Assembly: GCF_050859025.1 (NCBI RefSeq)
Contig: NZ_CP138200.1
Location: 1,860,001 to 1,924,000, forward strand
DNA: 64,000 nucleotides
Source: Wukongibacter sp050859025
Lineage (GTDB): Bacteria > Bacillota > Clostridia > Peptostreptococcales > Caminicellaceae
Direction of reading: 5' to 3'
Each line of letters starts with the position of its first letter. The first letter of the stretch is position 1. Positions 18,299 through 26,784 of this stretch are shown here, one piece after another. The notes under the pieces were generated by a model. The model worked only from the letters and a program-made list of their open reading frames with translations. It was not told where the DNA came from and did no database searches. Made by a program: the position numbers and the translations under genes.

Positions 18299-18880
18299 TT
18301 GGCAAGATTTATAGTGGGAATAACAGGAGCTAGTGGAAGTATTTATGGTGCTAGACTCACTGAAGAACTATTGAAACAGAAGGATGAAGTATACTTGATT
18401 ATTACTGATAATGGAAGAAGGGTTTTAGAGTTTGAGTTGGACATTAATTTTCAAAGCTGGCTAGACAGACTTAACCGATTATATGGTGGGTTAAACCTAT
18501 GTGATATAAAGGATATGTTTTCCTCAGTAGCTAGTGGTTCTTTTAGAACCGAGGGTATGGTTATAGCACCATGCTCTATGGGAAGTTTAGCAAAGATAAG
18601 TAATGGGGTAACAGATAATTTGCTTATAAGGGCTGCCGATGTAATAATAAAGGAAAAGAGAAAATTAATATTGGTTCCTAGGGAAACTCCCTTTAGTTCA
18701 ATACATCTTAGAAATATGCTCGTCTTAAGTGATCTAGGGGCAACTATTTTACCACCTATGCCAGCCTTTTACAATAAACCTAAAGCGATAGATGAGATTG
18801 TGGATAATACGGTGGGAAGGGTTTTAACAAGCTTAAGAGTAGATAATACTTTATACAAGGAATGGGATGGTGTGGGGTAG
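18299..18880 (+). CDS. ubiX: Flavin prenyltransferase UbiX
   Basis: A 193-residue UbiX/Pad1-type flavoprotein that joins dimethylallyl phosphate to FMN and so makes the cofactor for the UbiD protein upstream. It shows FIVGITGASGSIYG (FMN phosphate site), MVIAPCSMGSLAKIS and LILVPRETPFSSIHLRNM. I prefer the TTG at 18299, five bases after AGGTGA and giving a normal N-terminus; a GTG three codons earlier has no ribosome site. Like many UbiX proteins it is about 190 residues. It lies in the middle of the quinone operon. Confidence 0.92.
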   Translation: MARFIVGITGASGSIYGARLTEELLKQKDEVYLIITDNGRRVLEFELDINFQSWLDRLNRLYGGLNLCDIKDMFSSVASGSFRTEGMVIAPCSMGSLAKISNGVTDNLLIRAADVIIKEKRKLILVPRETPFSSIHLRNMLVLSDLGATILPPMPAFYNKPKAIDEIVDNTVGRVLTSLRVDNTLYKEWDGVG

Positions 18881-18886
18881 AAGAAT

Positions 18887-19654
18887 ATGATAGACATTAA
18901 AAATTTAAGTGTGAAATTTGGAAGCAGAGACGGCGATGTTACAGCCATTAGAAATATTGATCTAAAGGTATCAAAGGGTGATATTTGTGCGATTATTGGA
19001 CCTTCAGGTGGGGGAAAATCTACTTTACTGAAGGTTCTCGCAGGAATTATTAAGAAATATGGTGGAGAAGTATTAGTGGATGGAAGGGATATTAATCCCC
19101 AAAATAATAGAATTGGATTTATTCCTCAGAATTACGGTCTAGTTAAATGGAAGACAGCAGAGGAGAATATATTTCTATCGGCTAGGATAAAGGATGGTAG
19201 AAAAAGTATCGATATAGATTACTATGAGAAAATTTTAACGAAGTTAGGTATAGGAGAATTGAGAAATAGATATCCTAACAAACTTAGCGGTGGACAGCAG
19301 CAAAGGGTATCTATAGCTAGAGCATTTTTGTTAAGACCTAGCTTTCTCTTAATGGATGAGCCCTTTTCAGCCTTAGATGCTATAACTAGAGAAGAGGTCC
19401 AAGAATTATTTTTAGAGGTGTGGAAAGAAGATAGGATTACTACTATACTGGTGACCCATGATGTTAAGGAAGCTATTTACTTGGGAAAAAAAATTATTGT
19501 CTTTTCATCGGCCCCAGGACAGATTTTGAAAGTAGTAGAAAATCCTTTTTTTGGAAAAGATGATATTGGATTGGATAGGGAATACGTAAAATTGGGCAGT
19601 GAAATAATCGAAGCTTTAAGAGGTGATAGGGGAAGTGAAATTGAAAGAGTATAA
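18887..19654 (+). CDS. ABC transporter ATP-binding protein (SsuB/TauB type)
   Basis: A 255-residue ATPase with Walker A GPSGGGKSTLL, Q-loop FIPQNYGLV, signature LSGGQQQRVSIARAF, Walker B LLMDEPFSALD and H-loop LVTHDVKEA. It is intact, unlike the three ATPase fragments elsewhere in the window. It follows UbiX by six bases and overlaps the permease gene. No solute-binding protein is in this operon, but one of the matching type lies at 11.2-12.1 kb, divergent from ndh2. The substrate is unknown; a precursor used by the quinone or flavin enzymes is a reasonable guess only. Confidence 0.9.
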   Translation: MIDIKNLSVKFGSRDGDVTAIRNIDLKVSKGDICAIIGPSGGGKSTLLKVLAGIIKKYGGEVLVDGRDINPQNNRIGFIPQNYGLVKWKTAEENIFLSARIKDGRKSIDIDYYEKILTKLGIGELRNRYPNKLSGGQQQRVSIARAFLLRPSFLLMDEPFSALDAITREEVQELFLEVWKEDRITTILVTHDVKEAIYLGKKIIVFSSAPGQILKVVENPFFGKDDIGLDREYVKLGSEIIEALRGDRGSEIERV

Positions 19655-20381
19655 GGGTGGTAAATTTGTCTATGCCTTTATATTGATATTTATAATATGG
19701 CAGATTATAGGAATATTTTTTAATAAACCTATATTTCCTACTCCTTTAAGAATAATTTTGAATATCGGTAAAACATTTCAAAGTCAGATAGCAATTCATG
19801 CTATATACAGTTTGATAAGAATAGCCATTGGAATTTTACTTACTTTACTATTGGGTATACCCTTAGGCATATGTATGGGATATTTTAAGAAAGTAGATTC
19901 AATATTTTCTCCAATTATATACTTTAATTACCCTGTACCTAAAATTGCCCTATTGCCCATAGTAATGCTTTTATTTGGACTTGGGGAGATAACGAAGGTT
20001 ATTATGATATTTATGATTACTTTTTTTCCTATTGTAATTAATATTAGAGATGAAGTAAGGAATATACCGGAGGAGATTTTATACCCTATGTTTTCATTGG
20101 GTGCAAACACAGCTCAGATTATGAAAGAGATTATTTTGCCTGCGACAATTCCTGTAATATTAACCTCTCTCAGAATAGGGATAGGTACTGCTATTTCGGT
20201 TTTGTTTTTTACTGAAAATTTTGGCACTCAGTATGGTATGGGTTACTTTATAATGGATTCATGGATGCGTATTAATTATATTCAGATGTATTCAGGTATT
20301 TTAATTCTGAGTGCAATGGGACTAATTTTTTTTATTACTATAGATATATTGGAAGTTCATATATGTTTTTGGAATAAATAA
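19641..20381 (+). CDS. ABC transporter permease (SsuC/TauC type)
   Basis: A permease of about 246 residues with six spans and the family block YFNYPVPKIALLPIVMLLFGLGE. The EAA-like loop NIPEEILYPMFSLGANTAQIMKEIILPATIP contacts the ATPase. The start is uncertain: TTG at 19641 has AGGGG eight bases upstream, whereas GTG codons at 19623 and 19635 are in frame but poorly placed. It overlaps the ATPase gene by about 14 bases, so the two are translationally coupled. It is a homologue of the truncated permease at 4.2-4.6 kb. Confidence 0.88.
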   Translation: MKEYKGGKFVYAFILIFIIWQIIGIFFNKPIFPTPLRIILNIGKTFQSQIAIHAIYSLIRIAIGILLTLLLGIPLGICMGYFKKVDSIFSPIIYFNYPVPKIALLPIVMLLFGLGEITKVIMIFMITFFPIVINIRDEVRNIPEEILYPMFSLGANTAQIMKEIILPATIPVILTSLRIGIGTAISVLFFTENFGTQYGMGYFIMDSWMRINYIQMYSGILILSAMGLIFFITIDILEVHICFWNK

Positions 20382-20402
20382 CAGGTTAGGGGGCTATGGA
20401 AG

Positions 20403-20753
20403 TTGAGAAATAGAAAAATCGCTATTTTGATTATTTTATTGATAGCTGCTCTAGCAGCTTGTGGACCTAAAAAGGCATTATATAAGGAAGGGGTTTATGA
20501 GGGAGATGGAGAGGCATATCATGGCTGCATAAAGGTATTGGTAAAGACCGATCAATATAACATAAAAAGCATTGAAGTAATAGATGAGGAACCAGTACCT
20601 ATAGTTAGTGAAATAGTCTATAAAGAAATTCCTGAAAGAGTTATAAAGAAAAATAGTATAGAGGTAGATATAGTAACAGGAGCTACTTATACTAGTCAGG
20701 GACTTATTAATGCCATAAATAATGCATTAAAGAAGGCTAGATTAGAAGAGTAA
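20403..20753 (+). CDS. Small FMN-binding-domain lipoprotein
   Basis: A 116-residue lipoprotein: signal peptide ending LAAC, then one FMN_bind domain with the acceptor motif TGATYTS near residue 97, where the first Thr of ATYT should carry FMN after ApbE action. It starts at TTG with AGGGGG nine bases upstream; the nearby ATG is out of frame. It closes the quinone operon and is probably an electron carrier on the outer face of the membrane. The motif is canonical here, in contrast to the double-domain lipoprotein at 5.2 kb. Confidence 0.85.
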   Translation: MRNRKIAILIILLIAALAACGPKKALYKEGVYEGDGEAYHGCIKVLVKTDQYNIKSIEVIDEEPVPIVSEIVYKEIPERVIKKNSIEVDIVTGATYTSQGLINAINNALKKARLEE

Positions 20754-20868
20754 ATTATATAATTCTAATTTTGCTAGGTTATATATGAATATCATTTTTA
20801 GTTTAATCAGTTACAATAGAACATATCTTAATGTTATAGTCTAGGACTTGTAAAATCATATGTAATAA

Positions 20869-20906
20869 CAAGTTTTTCAGAACGGTAACTATGCAATTTA
20901 CTCAGG
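20869..20906 (+). repeat. Dispersed 37-base element, copy 1
   Basis: Starts CAAGTTTTTCAGAACGG and runs through CTATGCAATTTACTCAGG. A copy before folD (48142-48178) differs by four transitions and one missing base. Here it ends about 30 bases before the histidine kinase start, inside its leader. Confidence 0.5.
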
Positions 20907-20936
20907 TATCTAAGGAAATTTAGAGGTGATTTATTC

Positions 20937-22523
20937 TTGAAATTACAATACAAAATTACTTTATTCATAACGATTATTTTAATTGTGGTAATAAGTGGTA
21001 TAGGGATATTGACTCTAAAGCAATTAGAGGATACTGTTGAAACTGGAATGGGTAATAATGCTATGGACTTAGCAGTGACTATTGCTTCGATGGATATAAT
21101 AAAAGAAACCCTAGGAACTACTAAGGATTATAGAATTATTCAGGATACCATAGAGAGCTTTAGAGAAAAAACTAGATTTCAGTATATAATCGTTATGGAT
21201 ATGAAAGGTATTCAGTACTCATACCCTTATGAAAGAGGCCTAGGTAAAAACTATAAAGGCGGTGGAGAGGAGAGAGTATTAGAAACAGGGGAATCCTATA
21301 TATCTGCATTTAGAAATCCCTTATTCTCTAATATTAGAGCCTTTGTCCCTATTAATTATGGAGGAAAGCAGGTTGGTGCTGTTAAGGTAGCGATCTTAAC
21401 CGATAGGGTTTATAAAGAGATCAGCTTATACAGGTCTAACATTTATCTATCCTTGATTGTAGGTCTTTTAATAGGAATAATAGGTGCTTCCCTATTATCC
21501 TTTACTATAAAGAGAACTATTTTTGGATTAGAGCCTAAGGAGATAGCATTGCTTTTAGGGCAGCGTGATATAATACTCCATAGCTTTAGAAACGGAATTT
21601 TAGCTGTAGATCAAGATGGAAAGATCATATTCTTCAATAAAACGGCTAAGAAGATTCTGGGATTTAGAGACAGGTACAAGGGTAAAAACATATCTAACTT
21701 TAACTCCGTTTTTACGGACGAGATTCTAAAAGTATTGAAGGAAAAAGAATCTATATACAATCATGAAATCAAGATATCTCCTGGAAAGATATTGCATTGT
21801 AGTCATAATCTATTGAAGAACCATAAGGATGAAGTTATAGGCGTAGTTTGTAGTTTTCAGGATTTAACGGAGGTTAAGCAAATGGCAGAGGAATTGACTG
21901 GTATTAAGAAGTTGACTTCTGCTCTTCGAGCTCAAAACCATGAGTTTATGAACAAGCTCCATACAATTTCAGGACTTATACAACTAGAAGAATACGATAA
22001 GGCTGTAGATTATATTTCACATATATCTAAGGAACGTAAGGAAATATCAGGAATACTAAGTGATAAAATAAAAGATGCCCATGTTTCGGGATTATTATTA
22101 GCAAAGTATAATAAGGCATCGGAGGCAAAAATATCCTTAGAGATTGATCCAAGCTCTAACCTAAAAGAGATAAAAGAAGGTAATATAACTGTCGATGAAG
22201 TCTGTTCAATTATAGGAAATTTAATTGAAAATGCTATTGATGAATTAGTTGAACGTGAAAATGGAAAAATTCTAGTAAGGTTAAACTCGGATGAAGATGG
22301 ATTGAGGATATTAGTTAAGGATAACGGTGTGGGGATGAGTAAAGAAATTAGGGAAAGAATTTTTGAAAGAGGTATCACAACAAAATCAGGCAATAGAGGA
22401 TTTGGTCTTAGTATTGTAAAGGCAATTATTGACAGCACTGGAGGGACCATAAAACTTTTGCAGGACAATGGAACCATATGGGATATATTTATTCCATTAG
22501 AAAGGGGAGCATCGCATGATTAA
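20937..22523 (+). CDS. Sensor histidine kinase, CitA/DcuS type
   Basis: A 528-residue membrane sensor kinase. A first span (about 5-25), an extracellular sensor domain (about 30-170) with YPYERGLGKNYKGGGEERVL, and a second span (about 172-195) lead to a cytoplasmic PAS domain (about 215-310). The phosphoacceptor block LRAQNHEFMNKLHTISGLIQ and a HATPase domain (NLIENAIDEL, DNGVGM, GFGLSIVKAI) follow. This is the architecture of citrate and C4-dicarboxylate sensors. It starts at TTG with GAGGTGA seven bases upstream. The response regulator gene overlaps its end. The carboxylate-type permease that follows on the other strand is a likely target. Confidence 0.92.
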   Translation: MKLQYKITLFITIILIVVISGIGILTLKQLEDTVETGMGNNAMDLAVTIASMDIIKETLGTTKDYRIIQDTIESFREKTRFQYIIVMDMKGIQYSYPYERGLGKNYKGGGEERVLETGESYISAFRNPLFSNIRAFVPINYGGKQVGAVKVAILTDRVYKEISLYRSNIYLSLIVGLLIGIIGASLLSFTIKRTIFGLEPKEIALLLGQRDIILHSFRNGILAVDQDGKIIFFNKTAKKILGFRDRYKGKNISNFNSVFTDEILKVLKEKESIYNHEIKISPGKILHCSHNLLKNHKDEVIGVVCSFQDLTEVKQMAEELTGIKKLTSALRAQNHEFMNKLHTISGLIQLEEYDKAVDYISHISKERKEISGILSDKIKDAHVSGLLLAKYNKASEAKISLEIDPSSNLKEIKEGNITVDEVCSIIGNLIENAIDELVERENGKILVRLNSDEDGLRILVKDNGVGMSKEIRERIFERGITTKSGNRGFGLSIVKAIIDSTGGTIKLLQDNGTIWDIFIPLERGASHD

Positions 22524-23208
22524 GGTTCTTATAGTTGAAGATGATCCAATGGTAAGGGAGATAAACGAAAAGTTTTTAAAAAAGGTTGAAGGCTATAGTT
22601 TATATGATAGCGTTAATTCTATAGAGAAGGCTAAGGAATCTATCTTGACAGGAGATCCTGATTTAATATTATTAGATATTTTTTTCCCACAGGGTAAGGG
22701 ATTGGAGCTTCTAAAATGGATACGAAGTGGGAATATAAAGTGTGATGTTATATTGATTACTGCCGATAGAAGTATAGAGACTGTTGAAGAGGCTTTCAGA
22801 TATGGAGTAGTGGACTATTTGGTAAAACCCTTTGTATTTAAACGTTTTAATGAGGCAATGATTCAATACAAAAACAGAAAGAATAGCTTTAGAAGTACTG
22901 AAAGTGTAGAGCAAGATTTGATTGATAGATATACCTTAAAGGAAAGAAGATTGCAATCATCAAAGAAAGACGATATTAGTGAAATCAAGGGATTTAGTCA
23001 ACATACCTATGAAAAGGTGTTACAGGGAATTGAAGATATGAGGGGAGAGACATTTACATCTCAACAGCTTGCAAAAAAGATAGGAATTTCTAGGATTACA
23101 GCAAGAAGATATTTAGACTATCTAGAAAAGGAAAAAAAACTTGTTATTGAGTTAGAATATGGGAAGGTTGGTAGACCTAAGAATAATTACAGGCTGAAGG
23201 ATGAATAG
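22516..23208 (+). CDS. Response regulator, CitB/DcuR type
   Basis: A 230-residue regulator. The receiver domain has EDD at residues 8-10, the phosphoacceptor in LILLDIFFP (about residue 54), a Thr in LITADRS and the Lys in YLVKPF. The C-terminal helix-turn-helix part contains TSQQLAKKIGISRITARRYLDYL, as in CitT/DcuR regulators. It overlaps the kinase gene by eight bases. Its binding site is not identified. Confidence 0.92.
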   Translation: MIKVLIVEDDPMVREINEKFLKKVEGYSLYDSVNSIEKAKESILTGDPDLILLDIFFPQGKGLELLKWIRSGNIKCDVILITADRSIETVEEAFRYGVVDYLVKPFVFKRFNEAMIQYKNRKNSFRSTESVEQDLIDRYTLKERRLQSSKKDDISEIKGFSQHTYEKVLQGIEDMRGETFTSQQLAKKIGISRITARRYLDYLEKEKKLVIELEYGKVGRPKNNYRLKDE

Positions 23209-23434
23209 TAATCTTATCCTTTGTTTAAGTAATTTTTATATAAGGAAAAATTACTAACCTAGACTGCTGCTCTATTTATTTGGTAAGGAGATATTAATAT
23301 TTTACTTTTGTTCATGAAGTGAACCCGTTTATAGATATTAAGGTAAAAATAGATTTATTGAAATTACTGAGAAGAAATATTAATATCCCTTAAACACTTG
23401 AAATTTTATATGTCTATTTTGCTAGCTATGGGAG

Positions 23435-24367
23435 TTAAATTAAAATAAGAGAATAAATAGGAATAACTAATATACTTAAAACAGTTGTAAAACCTACCAT
23501 GAATGACACATATTCTGAATTTACCCCGTAAAACTCTGAAACTAGTGCTGCCTGAGTTATTATTGGCATAGTTGCCTCTACTATAAAAACATTGTGCAAA
23601 ATGTTTGGTAACTGAAATAATTTAAGACATAGAAACATGATAAAAGGGGCAATAATAAATCTCCCACCTAGTATTAAATAGCTAGGAAGATCCAGTTTTA
23701 TATCCCTAAAATCAATTGAATATATTACGATACCAATAAAAAACATAGATAATGGGGTGGTTAGGTTTCCTATGTACCTGAAGGAGCTAACTATGAAAGT
23801 AGGTAGTTCTATTTCAAGAAATACTAAAATAAGCCCCAAGATAAAACTAAGTAGTGGAGGTGAAAAAATCTTTTTTATAGATTCCAGTTTAGAAAATTTC
23901 TTATCTGATTCAGAACTGGTTTTACGGATATTATATACAGCCAGGGTCCAAAATAAGCTAGTGTTAGCAAGGTAAAATAGAAAGACGTATGTTGCACTTT
24001 CCTCCCCAAATAGTGAGACGTTTATAGGGAGTCCAATAAATATTGAGTTTGAGAAAGCGAACATAGCGTAGAAGACACCTCTTTTATTCTTTTCTACCTT
24101 AAAAATTCGAGCTATTATAATTGCAAGAATATATGTTATGATAATGCTCATAAAGGCTACAATTATTCCGCTTGACGAGCTAATTAACTTTTCTTTACTA
24201 AACCTCATAGGTATACTTACTACCATCATTAGGGGTAGTGATATCTTTATAACAAGCTGGGAAAAGAGCTTGCTAGTCTCCTTAGTAAAAAACCCCCTCC
24301 TTGCTAGAATAAATCCCGTACCAATCATAATAAAAATAGTTAATACACTATTTATGCCGTTTATCAT
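23435..24367 (-). CDS. AEC family transporter (auxin efflux carrier/malate permease type)
   Basis: A 310-residue membrane protein with about ten spans. The N-terminal block IMIGTGFILARRGFF and the C-terminal region PIITQAALVSEFYGVNSEYVSFMV are typical of the AEC family, which includes the malate permeases MleP and MdcF. AGGAGGT lies eight bases before the ATG. It is convergent with the CitB/DcuR-type regulator gene, which fits a role in uptake or efflux of an organic acid. The substrate is not known from sequence. Confidence 0.87.
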   Translation of the reverse strand: MINGINSVLTIFIMIGTGFILARRGFFTKETSKLFSQLVIKISLPLMMVVSIPMRFSKEKLISSSSGIIVAFMSIIITYILAIIIARIFKVEKNKRGVFYAMFAFSNSIFIGLPINVSLFGEESATYVFLFYLANTSLFWTLAVYNIRKTSSESDKKFSKLESIKKIFSPPLLSFILGLILVFLEIELPTFIVSSFRYIGNLTTPLSMFFIGIVIYSIDFRDIKLDLPSYLILGGRFIIAPFIMFLCLKLFQLPNILHNVFIVEATMPIITQAALVSEFYGVNSEYVSFMVGFTTVLSILVIPIYSLILI

Positions 24368-24738
24368 TTGTATACCTCCTGTATTAAAAGCCTTATAAAG
24401 TACAATAAAAATTATAACATATAATAATGAATAATATTGCTATAAAGTGTTCTTTATTCAATATTACAGTATATAGTCATATTAGATAAACATATAAAAG
24501 TAAAAAAATACTAAAAATTATAATATAATTACTTTATTCGACAAAAATTTTGAATCAAAAGTAATAAAATAATTATTAGAGTGTCTGAATGAGGAAAAAT
24601 ATCCAGCTTAAAAATTCTGAGGCTCTCATTATTTTCTGTTGAATATTTTTAGTTTTAGATTGGATACCTATTTTAGTTTATTGGCAAAAAAAGGTAATCT
24701 TTTTTGAAGGAAACGTTGATTTAAGGGGGAACCAAGTA
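24368..24738. other. Divergent intergenic region
   Basis: About 370 AT-rich bases between the AEC transporter and the PocR kinase. No gene, terminator or recognised operator was seen. The promoters of both genes should lie here. Confidence 0.4.
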
Positions 24739-26625
24739 GTGAGGTACAAATTGGGGGATTTAATAGATATTGAAAAGTTTAGGAAGCTTATGGAGGAGTT
24801 TTACAGAATAACTAAAATTCCTCATGGACTTCTTGATACTGAGGGAAATATTTTGAGCTGTATAGGGTGGCAGGATATATGTAAAAAATTTTATAGAGAA
24901 TACGGAGAAAGTGCTTTAAGGTATAAAGAGAGTGACTTAAAGACTTGGACTGGAAGCTATGTTGGTGGGAAATTTTATATATATAAATGTAAAAATGGAC
25001 TAATGGAAGCAGTAGTTCCGATTATTGTTGAAGATAAATACATGGGAAGTCTATGCTTAGGACAATTTCTTTTCGAAAAACCAGATATTGAATTTTTTCG
25101 AAAACAAGCTGAAAAGCTTGAATATAATCAAGAATCATATATAGAAGCGATTTCACTTATACCAGTTCTTACAATGGAAAAGGTTGAAGCCGCAATGACT
25201 TATTTCTCTCGTTTAGCAGATATGTTATCAAATATGGGATTAAATCAATTAAAGAACAAAGAAGTAGATAACCTACTAATAAAAGCAAATGAAAAATTGG
25301 AAGAACGGGTTGCTGAACGAACAGAAAAATTAGCTATAGCCAATAAAAGACTAAAGAGATATATAAGAAAACGTAAGCTTATAGAACTTAGGCTCAAGAG
25401 AAGTGAAGAAAGATATAGGAAGTTAGTTGAAATAATGCCTGATGCAATTATAGTTTACAATAAACAAAAAATTATTTTTACGAATCCTGCATTTGCGAAG
25501 CTTGTAGGCATAGATAATCATGAAGAGCTTATAGGAAGAAGCCTATTTGATTTTGTTTATCCAAAGGATCGTAGAAAGGTCATTGAATGTATCAAAGATA
25601 TTGTTAAAGGAAAGAAAATACCACTAGTAGAGCATAGGTTAATAGGTGTAGATGGAAAAATAGCTGATACGGAAGCAACGGGTACTCTTTTTCCCTATGG
25701 GGGGAAAAATGCCATTTTAGCTGTTGGGCGAGATATATCAAAAAGAAAGAACGTTGAAAGGATGCAAAAGAAAATAGAGGAGGAAAAAAGATTTTTAAAC
25801 GAAGCTAGAGAATATGAAAAATTGAAAACAGAGTTTTTTGCTAATTTATCTCATGAATTTAGAACACCTTTAAACTTAATCTATAGTACTATCCAGTTAT
25901 TTGAACAAGACCTAAAGAATAGGGTAGCCGTAGAGGATAGATATTATATGAATAAACGCATAAAGGTTCTTAAACAAAATGCACATAGAATTTTAAGACT
26001 ATGTAATAATCTTTTAGATATTACAAAGATAGATGCGGGCTATTTTGAATTAGAACTAGAAAACATTAATATTGTAAATGTTATTGAAAATATAACAATA
26101 TCTGTAGCTAGATATGTGGAGAGAAAAAATATTAAAGTCATATTTGATACAGACATAGAGGAGCTTATTATTGCCATAGATGTTAATATTGTCGAAAGGA
26201 TTATGTTAAATCTATTATCTAATGCAGTTAAATTTACGAAGCAGGGTGGTAAAGTAGTGGTTAAATTATCTAACACTGAGAATGATGTATATATTTCTGT
26301 AAAGGATACTGGTATAGGGATTCCTGAGGATAAGATAAAAATAATATTCGATCGTTTTAGACAAGTAAATAAATCTATTAGGAGAAATCATGAGGGTAGT
26401 GGTATTGGTTTATCCTTAGTAAAACTTCTTATGGATTTACACAATGGAGAAATTCAGGTTAAAAGTAAATATGGGACAGGCAGTGAATTTATTTTAAAAT
26501 TTCCCCGAGAACGGATAGATAATGATGAAAGAATTAGTAACTTTTCGAGACCATTGGAGCTTATAGAGAATAATACTAAAGCTATAGAGGTTGAATTCTC
26601 TGATATATATGGATTAGATAAATAG
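24739..26625 (+). CDS. PocR-PAS hybrid sensor histidine kinase
   Basis: A 628-residue soluble kinase. Residues 1-175 form a PocR ligand-binding domain, with PHGLLDTEGNILSCIGWQDICKKF and YMGSLCLGQF. A coiled coil of basic helices (about 180-225) leads to a PAS domain (about 228-345), then HisKA with FFANLSHEFRTPLN and HATPase_c with NLLSNAVKFT, DTGIGIP and GSGIGLSLVKLL. PocR domains are thought to bind small hydrocarbon derivatives such as propanediol. There is no transmembrane segment and no adjacent regulator gene, so it is an orphan kinase. It starts at GTG after AAGGGGGA. Confidence 0.9.
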   Translation: MRYKLGDLIDIEKFRKLMEEFYRITKIPHGLLDTEGNILSCIGWQDICKKFYREYGESALRYKESDLKTWTGSYVGGKFYIYKCKNGLMEAVVPIIVEDKYMGSLCLGQFLFEKPDIEFFRKQAEKLEYNQESYIEAISLIPVLTMEKVEAAMTYFSRLADMLSNMGLNQLKNKEVDNLLIKANEKLEERVAERTEKLAIANKRLKRYIRKRKLIELRLKRSEERYRKLVEIMPDAIIVYNKQKIIFTNPAFAKLVGIDNHEELIGRSLFDFVYPKDRRKVIECIKDIVKGKKIPLVEHRLIGVDGKIADTEATGTLFPYGGKNAILAVGRDISKRKNVERMQKKIEEEKRFLNEAREYEKLKTEFFANLSHEFRTPLNLIYSTIQLFEQDLKNRVAVEDRYYMNKRIKVLKQNAHRILRLCNNLLDITKIDAGYFELELENINIVNVIENITISVARYVERKNIKVIFDTDIEELIIAIDVNIVERIMLNLLSNAVKFTKQGGKVVVKLSNTENDVYISVKDTGIGIPEDKIKIIFDRFRQVNKSIRRNHEGSGIGLSLVKLLMDLHNGEIQVKSKYGTGSEFILKFPRERIDNDERISNFSRPLELIENNTKAIEVEFSDIYGLDK

Positions 26626-26784
26626 GTTTATCCTAAAGGATTTCAAAGCTTCAAAAAGGATTGAAATATTATTATGATTTATGGAAGGAATACTAGTTTC
26701 TGTATAGAATATTACTTAGATAGATTTTAACTAGTGATTTACGAATTATTATTTTAAGAGGTTTTAATGGCTAAGGAGGATGAC

